DNA of 10,549 nt from JBIQLO01 sp044464175 (GCA_044464175.1 JBIQLO010000140.1:1-10549), one strand, 5' to 3'. Positions 1 through 7,259 are shown, numbered from the stretch's first letter. The notes: generated by a model not told the origin, from the letters alone. Translations and numbers: made by a program.

Positions 1-410
1 GGATCGGTCCGGAATTGAAGGAGGAGGTCTGGGAGTCGTTCCTTCATCAGAAGATGCGCGAGATGGGTGTCCCGTTTTACAGCGACCCGGAACTGGTGGT
101 GTCGCACAAGAAGGAATTTGGCTACGGCTATTTCTGGTCCCAGCGCTACCACTATTCCCGCTCCTTTGCCGGCATGCGCATGGCCGGGGCGCCGATCTGG
201 AAACGCCTGGTGGTCGCCGGCGCCAGTGGCGTGCTGCTGCCGCCGCTGCTGCTGTGGCGCATGGTCAAGACCGTGCGTGCCAAAGGGCGGCTGGGCGGGC
301 AGTTCGTCCGCTCGCTGCCGGTGATCGGCACCTTCCTGGTCCCCTGGGCCTGGGGGGAAGTGATCGGCTCGCTGCTGGGACCGGGCCGGAGTCTGGAGAA
401 AGTCGAGTAG
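1..410 (+). CDS. GT2 family glycosyltransferase, C-terminal part (5' truncated)
   Basis: The reading frame is open from base 3, so the gene begins before the window; about 135 C-terminal residues remain, ending in TAG. A TTG at 15 could serve as a start, but it sits in the middle of a conserved stretch and is not one. The visible part holds the end of a GT-A catalytic domain, with the conserved segment SHKKEFGYGYFWSQRYHYSRSFAGMR that in family 2 enzymes follows the catalytic region. Two hydrophobic segments follow (about LVVAGASGVLLPPLLLW and SLPVIGTFLVPWAWGEVIGSLLG), which would anchor the enzyme in the inner membrane. The donor and acceptor cannot be told. The same C-terminal layout recurs in the next gene, so the two are paralogues. 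The next start is 27 bases downstream, suggesting one operon. The GT2 call is confident; the exact role is unknown. Confidence 0.85.
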   Translation, partial: IGPELKEEVWESFLHQKMREMGVPFYSDPELVVSHKKEFGYGYFWSQRYHYSRSFAGMRMAGAPIWKRLVVAGASGVLLPPLLLWRMVKTVRAKGRLGGQFVRSLPVIGTFLVPWAWGEVIGSLLGPGRSLEKVE

Positions 411-437
411 GCCGCGACGATGCGTGCCGGAGAGCTT

Positions 438-1364
438 ATGCCTGAAACCCCCGCCATCTCGGTCGTCATCGCCTCCTTTTCCGGCGTCCCCACGTTGGAA
501 CAGTGCCTGGGAAGTCTGCGCCCCGAGGCGGATGTGGAGGTGATCGTCGCGGCCAATCTGCCCGCCGACCAACTGACCCCCCTGATCGAACGCCACCCGA
601 CCGTGCAGTTCGTCTCCGAGCCGGGCGCGGGGGTCTTTCGCCTGCGAACCGTGGGCGTGCGTGCCGCCACCGGGGGCGTCATCGCCATGACCGAGGATCA
701 TGTGACCTTCTCCCCCCAGTGGCTCCCGTCCATCCGGCAGGGAATTGAGGAATATCCCGTCGTCGGCGGGCCGATTGAAAACGGCTTGGACGGCATCTGG
801 GACTGGGCCCTGTTCGCCTGTGAATACATCACGTTTCTGCCCGATCCGACCGAAGCCGGCGGCGGGGGGGCGACGCCCGCCGGCGTCCTCTCCGGCGTCA
901 ATGTCGCCTATCGCCGCGAGGTCCTGGAAGCCTGCCCCGACGTCTGGCGTCAGGCGTTTCATGAAAACGAGGTCCACGATGCCCTGCGCGACAAAGGATA
1001 CGGCCTCCACCGCCTCCCCCGCGCCATCGTCAGCAGCCATTTGAAAATGACCCTGGGCGGAGGGATGGAGCATCTATACACCGGCGCAATCCATTATGGC
1101 CGATATCGCAAGGGATGGGAGACCGGCCTGCGCCGACGGCTGCTTCTGGTCACCGTCATTCTCGTGCCCGCCGTGCTTTTATGGCGCATCCTGCGGGCGG
1201 TGTTGTCGCGCCGGCCCCAACGGCTGGGCACGATCCTTCTGGGGCTGCCGATGATCCTGTGCCTGATCCTGGCCTGGAGCTGCGGCGAAGCCCTGGGCTA
1301 TGCCTCCTCTCCTTTGCACCCTTTGTCACCATGCGTGGAGGAACCCATTGAAGCAGACGGCTGA
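438..1364 (+). CDS. GT2 family glycosyltransferase with C-terminal membrane anchor
   Basis: This 308-residue protein transfers a sugar from a nucleotide donor, probably during surface-polysaccharide assembly. The N-terminus ISVVIASFSGVPTLEQCLGSL is a typical GT-A nucleotide-binding start. The usual DxD metal site is represented by T-E-D-H (residues 85-88), and SGVNVAYRREVLEA plus HENEVHDAL are the acceptor-side and catalytic-base regions. Two hydrophobic segments lie near residues 235-256 and 264-283, as in the truncated upstream gene, with RYRKGWETGLRRR just before the first. I chose the ATG at 438 because GGAGAG lies at 429-434 and the GT-A strand begins directly after it; an in-frame ATG at 420 has a poorer site and would add six residues. 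Substrate is unknown. Loss of the canonical DxD could mean a divergent metal site and is not evidence of inactivity. Confidence 0.88.
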   Translation: MPETPAISVVIASFSGVPTLEQCLGSLRPEADVEVIVAANLPADQLTPLIERHPTVQFVSEPGAGVFRLRTVGVRAATGGVIAMTEDHVTFSPQWLPSIRQGIEEYPVVGGPIENGLDGIWDWALFACEYITFLPDPTEAGGGGATPAGVLSGVNVAYRREVLEACPDVWRQAFHENEVHDALRDKGYGLHRLPRAIVSSHLKMTLGGGMEHLYTGAIHYGRYRKGWETGLRRRLLLVTVILVPAVLLWRILRAVLSRRPQRLGTILLGLPMILCLILAWSCGEALGYASSPLHPLSPCVEEPIEADG

Positions 1365-1369
1365 TGATC

Positions 1370-1387
1370 CATCTGTGTTCATCTGTG
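1370..1387. repeat. Short direct repeat in spacer, dispersed-repeat-like
   Basis: The octamer CATCTGTG occurs at 1370-1377 and again at 1380-1387, separated by two bases. It lies in the 51-base gap between the GT2 and GT4 genes. Sequences of this kind are, from memory, scattered through non-coding DNA of planctomycetes and some other bacteria. That recollection is unchecked, and within this window only the one pair is present. Confidence 0.45.
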
Positions 1388-1389
1388 CC

Positions 1390-1411
1390 CCCTCCCTGGC
1401 CAATTGGAGGG
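1390..1411 (+). promoter_or_regulatory. Possible hairpin masking the ribosome binding site of the GT4 gene
   Basis: CCCTCC at 1390-1395 is perfectly complementary to GGAGGG at 1406-1411, with a 10-base loop. GGAGGG is the Shine-Dalgarno sequence for the ATG at 1416, four bases away. If the hairpin forms in the mRNA it would hide the ribosome site unless upstream translation opens it. A six-pair match between C-rich and G-rich runs can arise by chance in GC-rich DNA, so this is only a candidate. Confidence 0.35.
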
Positions 1412-1415
1412 CGGC

Positions 1416-2609
1416 ATGAACATCGGCATTGATGCCTGCTGCTGGTCCAATCGCCGTGGCTTTGGCCGCTTCACGCGCGAGCTGGTGCGCCGGATGGTGA
1501 TCGATCATCCCCGCCACCACTTCACCCTCATGGTCGATGCCGCCACCGCGCAGCAGGAGGATTTCCCCCGCGACTGGTCGCATGTGGCGGTGAAGACCTC
1601 CGTCTCCCCGACCGCCGCCGCCTCGGCCGACGGGTCACGCTCCCCCGCTGACCTCTGGGCCATGGCCCACGCCACCGCCCAGTGCGATTTTGACGTCTTC
1701 TTTTTCCCGGCGGTCTACACCTTTTATCCCCTGCTTCAGCCGGTGCCGGCGGTCGTCACCTTCCACGACGCCATCGCCGAGCAGCACCCTTCCCTGATCT
1801 TCCCCGGCCGCCGGGCCCGCTGGATGTGGAACGCCAAGACCTGGCTGGCCCGTCGCCAGGCCGACCGCATCCTGACCGTCTCCCAATCCGCCAAACAGCA
1901 AATAATGCAGGCCTTCGGCTATCCCGAGTCGCGCATCCGCGTAATTCCCGAGGGGCCGGGCGAGGAATTCACCCTCAGCCCGGACTCGGCCCGGATCCAG
2001 GAAACGCTCCGGATCCACCACCTGCCCTCAGACCGGCCTCTGCTGTTGTACGTCGGCGGCATCAGTCCCCATAAAAACCTCCAGGGCCTGCTCCAGGCGC
2101 TGGCGCGGATGCGGGATCAAGCCCCCGATACCCACTGGCATGCGGCTCTGGTGGGCGATTACAAGGGGGACAGTTTCCTGGGCTGCTATCAGGACCTGCT
2201 CCGCCTGCGGGCCGAGTTGGGGCTGGAGGGGCAGGTCACTTTTACCGGATTTGTGTCGAACCAGGACTTGGCAACATTGTATAATTCCGCCACAATGCTG
2301 GTGCTCCCGTCGTTCAGTGAAGGATTCGGACTGCCGGTGGTGGAAGCAATGGCGTGCGGGCTCCCCGTCGCCGCCAGCAGTGCCGGATCGCTTCCGGAGG
2401 TGGCCTCCGATGCCGGGGCCTTCTTCGATCCGCATTCACCCACCGCCATGGCGGCGGTGCTGCTGGAGTTGTTGAGAGATGAGCCGCGTCGGCGGCGGAT
2501 GCGCGCCGCCGGACTGGCCCGTGCCACGGCCTACACCTGGAGCGAAGCGGCCCGGCGAACGGTGCATTTGCTCGAAGAACTGGGACATGGATCACGTCGA
2601 CATGCTTAA
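1416..2609 (+). CDS. GT4 family (GT-B fold) glycosyltransferase
   Basis: This 397-residue cytoplasmic or membrane-associated enzyme is a retaining glycosyltransferase of the large GT4 group. The N-terminal Rossmann half starts MNIGIDACCWSNRRGFGRFTREL, with the Gly-rich acceptor loop, and continues with VTFHDAIAEQHP and LTVSQSAKQQI. The C-terminal donor half starts near LLYVGGISPHKNLQGLL and carries VTFTGFVSNQDLATLYNSA. It contains the family E-x7-E motif in SEGFGLPVVEAM (E302 and E310), which binds the nucleotide-sugar. The ATG at 1416 has GGAGGG at 1406-1411; an in-frame TTG at 1404 is rejected because it would place the Shine-Dalgarno inside the gene. It overlaps the next gene by 8 or 23 bases depending on that start, so the two are probably translationally coupled. 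GT4 is clear, but the sugar cannot be read from sequence. Confidence 0.92.
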   Translation: MNIGIDACCWSNRRGFGRFTRELVRRMVIDHPRHHFTLMVDAATAQQEDFPRDWSHVAVKTSVSPTAAASADGSRSPADLWAMAHATAQCDFDVFFFPAVYTFYPLLQPVPAVVTFHDAIAEQHPSLIFPGRRARWMWNAKTWLARRQADRILTVSQSAKQQIMQAFGYPESRIRVIPEGPGEEFTLSPDSARIQETLRIHHLPSDRPLLLYVGGISPHKNLQGLLQALARMRDQAPDTHWHAALVGDYKGDSFLGCYQDLLRLRAELGLEGQVTFTGFVSNQDLATLYNSATMLVLPSFSEGFGLPVVEAMACGLPVAASSAGSLPEVASDAGAFFDPHSPTAMAAVLLELLRDEPRRRRMRAAGLARATAYTWSEAARRTVHLLEELGHGSRRHA

Positions 2610-3921
2610 GTTCTGCATGGTGACCAGTTTCTATCCGCCGTACCACTTCGGCGGAGATGGAATGTTCGTCTACCGTCTGAGCGAAGCCCTGGCCGAAGCG
2701 GGGCATCAGGTCGATGTCGTCCATTCCATTGACGCCTTCCGCATGCAAAAGGATGCCGTTCCGGCAGAGGGATTCACGCATCATCCCAACATCACCCTCC
2801 ATCCGCTGAAATCCCCCCATCCCGCCCTCTCGGTCCTGTCCACCCACCAACTTGGCTCCCCGGCCCTCTACGGCCCTCATCTCAAGCGGATTTTTGATGC
2901 CGGCCGCTATGACGTCATCCACTATCACAACATTTCCCTGATGGGTGGCCCGGCGGTGATGCGCTGGGGATCGGCCCTCAAGTTCTATACCTGCCACGAA
3001 TATTGGCTGGTCTGCCCCACCCACGTGCTGTTCCGTTACGACGGCAGGGCGTGCGAGGAAAAACGATGTCTTCGCTGCACGCTCCACGCCCGCCGTCCCC
3101 CCCAGTTGTGGCGCAGTACCGGCCTGCTCAAACGCTCGCTCAGGGAGGTGGACTGCCTGCTGATGCCCTCCCGCTTTGCCATGGAACGCCACCAGCAGGA
3201 GGGGATCGACCGCCCCATGCTCCACCTGCCCCATTTTGTGCCCACGCCGGCCCCGGCCGATGTGGAGACGCGCCGCCCGCGCCCCTTTTTCCTCTACGTC
3301 GGCCGCCTTGAGGAGCTCAAGGGCGTGCAGGAGCTCATCCGGATTTTTGAAAATTACAAAGAGGCCGACCTCCTGATCGTCGGTGAAGGGACCTATGGTA
3401 TCGAACTGCGCTGGCGGGCCGCCGGCATGCAGCACATCCAGTTCATGGGACGCATGCACCCCTCCCGCCTCTCGGCATTGTACGAGCAGGCCATCGCCGT
3501 GCTGGTCCCCTCCCTCTGCTACGAAACCTTCGGCCTCACCGCCGCCGAGGCCATGATGCACGGAACTCCCACCATCGTCCGGCGCATCGGCGCTTTGAGC
3601 GAGATCGTGACCCAGGGGGGTGGCTATTCCTTCCGCACCGACGCCGAATGTCTGGCGGCCATGGAAAAATTACGCACCGACCCAGCCCACCGCGCCGCCG
3701 TCGGTGAACGCGGGCGGGAGATTGCCCGCGACCGCTGGTCCGTGGAGATGCACCTGGAGCGCTACATGGGCCTCATTCGCCCCATGCTTGCTTCAAACGC
3801 CTCCAGCGCCTCGGAAACCGAGGAGGTCGGACTCCATGGAAACCTGGAACAGGCGCCCAGTCTTAACCGGGGCGCCGTCGATGGCGCTCTTGCACGCTCA
3901 GGAGATGTACAGGCACTATGA
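2587..3921 (+). CDS. GT4 family glycosyltransferase with Cys-rich insert
   Basis: This is a second GT-B enzyme, 444 residues from ATG 2587. The N-terminal half opens FCMVTSFYPPYHFGGDGMFVYRLSEAL, the usual GT4 start with the Gly-rich loop. The donor half begins at FFLYVGRLEELKGVQELI and has the E-x7-E motif in YETFGLTAAEAM (E313 and E321). Between them lies a cluster of five cysteines (C136, C143, C156, C161, C164) around CHEYWLVCPTHVLFRYDG, ending RRPPQLWR. I believe related GT4 proteins share this insert, and it may bind a metal. The last 40 or so residues are Ser/Ala/Glu-rich and probably disordered. The start is uncertain: ATG 2602 (MLKFCMVTS) fits the family equally well, and neither has a strong Shine-Dalgarno. 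The open frame back to 2479 is only overlap with the upstream gene. The stop overlaps the next start (ATGA at 3918-3921). Confidence 0.9.
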   Translation: MDHVDMLKFCMVTSFYPPYHFGGDGMFVYRLSEALAEAGHQVDVVHSIDAFRMQKDAVPAEGFTHHPNITLHPLKSPHPALSVLSTHQLGSPALYGPHLKRIFDAGRYDVIHYHNISLMGGPAVMRWGSALKFYTCHEYWLVCPTHVLFRYDGRACEEKRCLRCTLHARRPPQLWRSTGLLKRSLREVDCLLMPSRFAMERHQQEGIDRPMLHLPHFVPTPAPADVETRRPRPFFLYVGRLEELKGVQELIRIFENYKEADLLIVGEGTYGIELRWRAAGMQHIQFMGRMHPSRLSALYEQAIAVLVPSLCYETFGLTAAEAMMHGTPTIVRRIGALSEIVTQGGGYSFRTDAECLAAMEKLRTDPAHRAAVGERGREIARDRWSVEMHLERYMGLIRPMLASNASSASETEEVGLHGNLEQAPSLNRGAVDGALARSGDVQAL

Positions 3922-4949
3922 AACCCGATAACGCACCCCTTCGAGTTGGATTGATCGGCGCTGGAATGATCGGCCACATGCGCGCCCGCGCCATCGCCCA
4001 GGTTCCCGGACTGGCCCTGGCCGCCGTCGCCGACGCCCGAACCGAAATCGCCAAGCACCTGGCCGGCCCGAGTGCCAAAGTCTACGCCGAGGGGCTGGAA
4101 CTTGCCGCCGATCCCGACCTCGACGCCGTCGTCATCAGCACGCCCCCGGTCTCGCACGAGGAGTTGGCCGTCGCTGCCCTGAGCGCCGGCAAGCATGTGC
4201 TGGTGGAAAAACCCCTGGCCGTCACCGCCGAGGCGTGCGATCGAATGGTCCAGGCCGCCGACGCCGCCGGAGTCACCCTGGCCACCGGCTTCAATCTCCG
4301 CTACGCCCGCACCACCAAGCTGGCCAAAAAAATCATCGCCGCCGGCGGCATCGGGCAGCTCGACCACATTCGCGGCTTCCACGGCCACAAGGGGGGCAAG
4401 GATTTCGGCCCCGCCTGGATCGTCGATAAGAACGTCACCGGCGGCGGCTCCCTCATGGACAATGGCATCCATGTGATCGACCTCACACGCTATTTCCTGG
4501 GCGATGTCCAGGCCTGCATGGGCTTCGCCACCAACCACACCTGGCAGAAAAACGGCTGTGAGGACAACGGCTTCCTCCTGATGAAAAACGCCGAGGGGCG
4601 CATCGCCTCCCTCCAATCCTCCTGGACCGAGTGGCGCGGCTACGGCTACCGCATGGAAATCTACGGCTCCACGGGCTTCATCCGCTTCGGCTACCCGCCT
4701 CTGTGGCTGGTCCACGGCTGGCGCGTCGGCCCCGACAAGTTCAAAACCAAACGCTACTGGTTCCCCATGTTCCAGATCATGGAACGCCTCAAGGGATGGG
4801 AATGGAGCCTGGTCGAAACCCTGGCCGACGAGATGACCCAATGGGCCGCCGCCATCCGTCAGGGCGCCCAACCCCCGATCACCGGCCGCGACGGCGCCGA
4901 GGCCGTCCGCCTGGCCCTCTCCGCCGAATTCTGCTCGTTCTCGGCCTGA
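3918..4949 (+). CDS. Gfo/Idh/MocA family NAD(P)-dependent oxidoreductase
   Basis: This 343-residue protein is a soluble sugar or sugar-nucleotide dehydrogenase. The N-terminal Rossmann domain carries GAGMIG (residues 14-19) for NAD(P) and the family signature E97-K98-P99 in VLVEKPLAVT. The C-terminal alpha/beta domain has GGGSLMDNGIHVIDL, in which D181 and H185 match the D-x3-H catalytic pair typical of the family. The length is normal. It starts at the ATG of an ATGA overlap with the GT4 stop, with AGGAGA at 3900-3905 and a closer AGG at 3911-3913, so it is coupled to that gene. In a glycosyltransferase cluster the likely task is oxidation or reduction of a sugar that the transferases then use. 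The family covers many substrates, so no specific reaction is claimed. It is the last gene of the glycan cluster. Confidence 0.93.
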   Translation: MKPDNAPLRVGLIGAGMIGHMRARAIAQVPGLALAAVADARTEIAKHLAGPSAKVYAEGLELAADPDLDAVVISTPPVSHEELAVAALSAGKHVLVEKPLAVTAEACDRMVQAADAAGVTLATGFNLRYARTTKLAKKIIAAGGIGQLDHIRGFHGHKGGKDFGPAWIVDKNVTGGGSLMDNGIHVIDLTRYFLGDVQACMGFATNHTWQKNGCEDNGFLLMKNAEGRIASLQSSWTEWRGYGYRMEIYGSTGFIRFGYPPLWLVHGWRVGPDKFKTKRYWFPMFQIMERLKGWEWSLVETLADEMTQWAAAIRQGAQPPITGRDGAEAVRLALSAEFCSFSA

Positions 4950-4965
4950 GCATGTTTGTCTGTAG

Positions 4966-4984
4966 GCGGGGTCGCCGACCCCGC
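4966..4984. repeat. Perfect 8-bp hairpin after the glycan cluster
   Basis: GCGGGGTC (4966-4973) and GACCCCGC (4977-4984) are perfect inverted repeats around a 3-base GCC loop, 16 bases after the oxidoreductase stop. It could end transcription or protect the 3' end of the glycan mRNA. No T-run follows, so it is not a standard intrinsic terminator. Similar G/C palindromes are, as I recall, common dispersed elements in planctomycete spacers. Confidence 0.5.
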
Positions 4985-5054
4985 ACGGCCTCAACCCGGC
5001 CGCCGACACCCGGAATTTCTAATCCTCCAACCCCCCAACGCCCGATAATTTCCT

Positions 5055-5083
5055 CTGGCAATTTATTGCCTCCGTGATATACT
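5055..5083 (+). promoter_or_regulatory. Predicted sigma-70-type extended -10 promoter for flhA
   Basis: TGATATACT at 5075-5083 is an extended -10 element: TG, one base, then TATACT (5 of 6 to TATAAT). Exactly 17 bases upstream lies CTGGCA (5055-5060), 4 of 6 to TTGACA. The surrounding 20 or so bases are AT-rich in an otherwise GC-rich region. Transcription would start near 5090, about 50 bases before the chosen flhA start. A short inverted repeat, GGCAA/TTGCC (5057-5061 and 5066-5070), overlaps the -35 and the spacer. Confidence 0.55.
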
Positions 5084-5093
5084 CCCGGCCGGT

Positions 5094-5121
5094 GGACCAT
5101 GGATGGTCCCGAGATGGTCCC
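5094..5121 (+). promoter_or_regulatory. Operator-like inverted and direct repeat between promoter and flhA
   Basis: GGACCAT (5094-5100) and ATGGTCC (5103-5109) form a perfect 7-base inverted repeat with a 2-base spacer. A third copy, ATGGTCCC, occurs at 5114-5121 and repeats 5103-5110 exactly, 11 bases apart (about one helical turn). The array begins a few bases after the predicted start of transcription, a common place for a repressor site. It could instead be an mRNA hairpin. If flhA began at 5103, part of this would be coding. Confidence 0.45.
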
Positions 5122-5141
5122 AAGTCCAACGACGGTCAAGG

Positions 5142-7241
5142 ATGACCCCGGCACTCACGGCCAATCCGATCGCGCGCACGATCCATGCCAATCGCGGCAT
5201 GATCTTCCCCATGGCATTCATCAGCCTCCTGCTGGTGCTGCTGGTGCCGCTGCCCACCTTCTTCCTCGACATCCTCCTGGTCCTCAACATCACGATCTCC
5301 ATCCTGATCCTGGTGACCACGATCTACGTCCAGAGCCCTCTGGAATTCGCCGTCTTCCCCTCGGTTCTGCTGGCCGTCACCATGTTCCGCCTGGTGCTCA
5401 ACGTCGCCACCACCCGGCTGATTCTCACCGCCAGCGGCACTCCTGACTCCGCCATGCATGATGCCGGCGAAGTCGTCCGCACCTTCAGCGACTTCGTCAC
5501 CCACGGCTCGCTGGCCGTCGGCCTCATCATCTTCATCATCATTTTCGTCATCCAGTTCGTCGTCATCACCAAAGGCGCCACGCGCATCGGCGAAGTCGCC
5601 GCCCGCTTCACCTTGGACGCCATGCCCGGCAAGCAGATGGCCATCGACGCCGACCTCAACGCCGGCCTCTTGACCGAGGCCCAGGCCCGCGAGCGCCGGC
5701 AGGAAATCGCCCATGAGGCCGACTTCTACGGCGCTATGGACGGTGCCAGCAAATTCGTCCGCGGAGACGCCATCGCCGGACTGGTCATCACCTTCGTCAA
5801 TATCCTCGGCGGCCTCTATGTCGGCATGGTCGAACACGGCTGGCCCGCCATGGAGTGCGCCAAGCTCTACACCAAACTCACCATCGGCGACGGCCTGGTC
5901 AGCCAGATTCCCGCCTTCATCATTTCCCTGGGCGCGGGCCTGATCGTCACCCGCACCGCCGCCAAGGCCAACCTCGGCGATGAAATCATCAGCCAGATCC
6001 TCGCCAAGCCCAAACCCCTCATCATCGCCGCCATCTTCCTGGCGATGATGAGCTTCACCGGCCTGCCCACCGTCCCGCTGCTGGTCCTGGCTACCTGCTG
6101 CGGCGGGCTGGCCTTCGTTCTCACCCGCAACCAGACCAAAGCCGACCGCGCCGCCGTCACCCGCCAGCAGGAGCAGGCCATCAAAAAGGAGCCCGAAAAG
6201 GTCGAGAAGCTCCTGGAACTGGACACCATGGAACTGGAGGTCGGCTACGGGCTGGTCAAGCTCGTCGATGCCTCCAAGGGAGGCGACCTGCTCGACCGCA
6301 TCAGCCTCATTCGCCGGCAGATCGCCATCGAGCTGGGCATCATCGTCCCCCCCATCCGAATCCGCGACAACATGCAGCTCTCGGCCAACGACTACATCGT
6401 CAAGATCAAAGGCCAGCCCATCGGCCGCGGCGTCGCCTATCCCGAGCAGTTCCTGGCCATGGACAACGGCGCCACCTCCGGCCCCATCGAAAACGCCGAG
6501 GCGACCGTCGAGCCGGCCTTCGGACTGCCCGCCTACTGGATCACCGAACCCCAGCGCCCCCAGGCCGAGCTGCTCAACTACACCGTCGTCGAGGCCACCA
6601 GCGTCCTGGCCACCCATCTGACCGAATTGATCAAGTCCCACGCCCAGGAATTGCTCACGCGCCAGCAGATCAAGGACCTGCTGGAAAATCTCAAAACCCG
6701 CGCCGCCGCCCTGGTCGAGGAAGTCGTCCCCACCCTCATCAAGCCGGGCGAACTTCAGCGCGTCTGCCAGAACCTTCTGCGCGAACGCGTCCCCATCCGC
6801 GACCTGGAAACCATCCTCGAAACCCTCGGCGACTACGCCTCGCGCACCAAGGACCTGGACGTGCTCAGCGAATACGTCCGCCATGCTCTGGCCCGCGCCA
6901 TCTGCAAGCAGTACGTGGACGAAAACGACAAACTCTGGTGTCTCACGCTCGATCCGGCCCTGGAGGACCTGATCAACGGCCACATCGAGCGCTCGGAACG
7001 CGGTATCAACAACACCATGCCGCCGGCCACCGCCCAGCAGATTGTCCAGCAGGCCGCCGCCCGGGCCGCGGAACTGACCCAGACCGGCCGGTCCGCCGTC
7101 ATCGTCTGCAATCCCCAGATTCGCGCGCCCCTGCGCCGAATGATCGAAACGAGCCTGCCCCACGTGGCCGTGCTCGGCTTCAACGAGATCGTGCCCGAAA
7201 TCGCCGTGGAGGCGGTGGGACTGATAGGAATGAATGGGTAG
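5142..7241 (+). CDS. flhA: Flagellar biosynthesis protein FlhA (type III export gate)
   Basis: FlhA forms the nonameric gate of the flagellar type III export apparatus in the inner membrane, where it docks export substrates and chaperones and couples export to ion flow. The protein has 699 residues, close to the usual 690-700. The N-terminal half is membrane-embedded, from the helix near FPMAFISLLLVLLVPLPTFF onward, and includes SPLEFAVFPSVLLAVTMFRL. The FHIPEP family signature RIGEVAARFTLDAMPGKQM is at residues 148-166. From about residue 340 the soluble C-terminal docking domain runs to the end. I chose ATG 5142 because it gives the usual short N-terminal tail before helix 1. ATG 5103 is in frame and has GGTGG upstream, but adds 13 atypical residues. 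The 5142 start has only a weak AAGG next to it. It is the first gene of the flagellar operon here. No flhB, fliP, fliQ or fliR is visible. Confidence 0.97.
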   Translation: MTPALTANPIARTIHANRGMIFPMAFISLLLVLLVPLPTFFLDILLVLNITISILILVTTIYVQSPLEFAVFPSVLLAVTMFRLVLNVATTRLILTASGTPDSAMHDAGEVVRTFSDFVTHGSLAVGLIIFIIIFVIQFVVITKGATRIGEVAARFTLDAMPGKQMAIDADLNAGLLTEAQARERRQEIAHEADFYGAMDGASKFVRGDAIAGLVITFVNILGGLYVGMVEHGWPAMECAKLYTKLTIGDGLVSQIPAFIISLGAGLIVTRTAAKANLGDEIISQILAKPKPLIIAAIFLAMMSFTGLPTVPLLVLATCCGGLAFVLTRNQTKADRAAVTRQQEQAIKKEPEKVEKLLELDTMELEVGYGLVKLVDASKGGDLLDRISLIRRQIAIELGIIVPPIRIRDNMQLSANDYIVKIKGQPIGRGVAYPEQFLAMDNGATSGPIENAEATVEPAFGLPAYWITEPQRPQAELLNYTVVEATSVLATHLTELIKSHAQELLTRQQIKDLLENLKTRAAALVEEVVPTLIKPGELQRVCQNLLRERVPIRDLETILETLGDYASRTKDLDVLSEYVRHALARAICKQYVDENDKLWCLTLDPALEDLINGHIERSERGINNTMPPATAQQIVQQAAARAAELTQTGRSAVIVCNPQIRAPLRRMIETSLPHVAVLGFNEIVPEIAVEAVGLIGMNG

Positions 7242-7259
7242 GGCGGGCTTTAGCCCCCC
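7241..7259. repeat. Imperfect G/C palindrome at the flhA-flhF junction
   Basis: GGGC (7245-7248) pairs with GCCC (7253-7256) across TTTA. After one C:C mismatch, 7242-7243 pair with 7258-7259. The element starts on the last base of the flhA stop codon and fills most of the 31-base gap before flhF. It resembles palindromic spacer repeats that I associate with planctomycetes. It might also slow or terminate part of the transcription, but there is no T-run. Confidence 0.4.

Noticed and set aside
4966..4984. Intrinsic terminator after the glycan cluster
   Set aside because: The stem is good but no T-run follows, so it is listed only as a hairpin or repeat.
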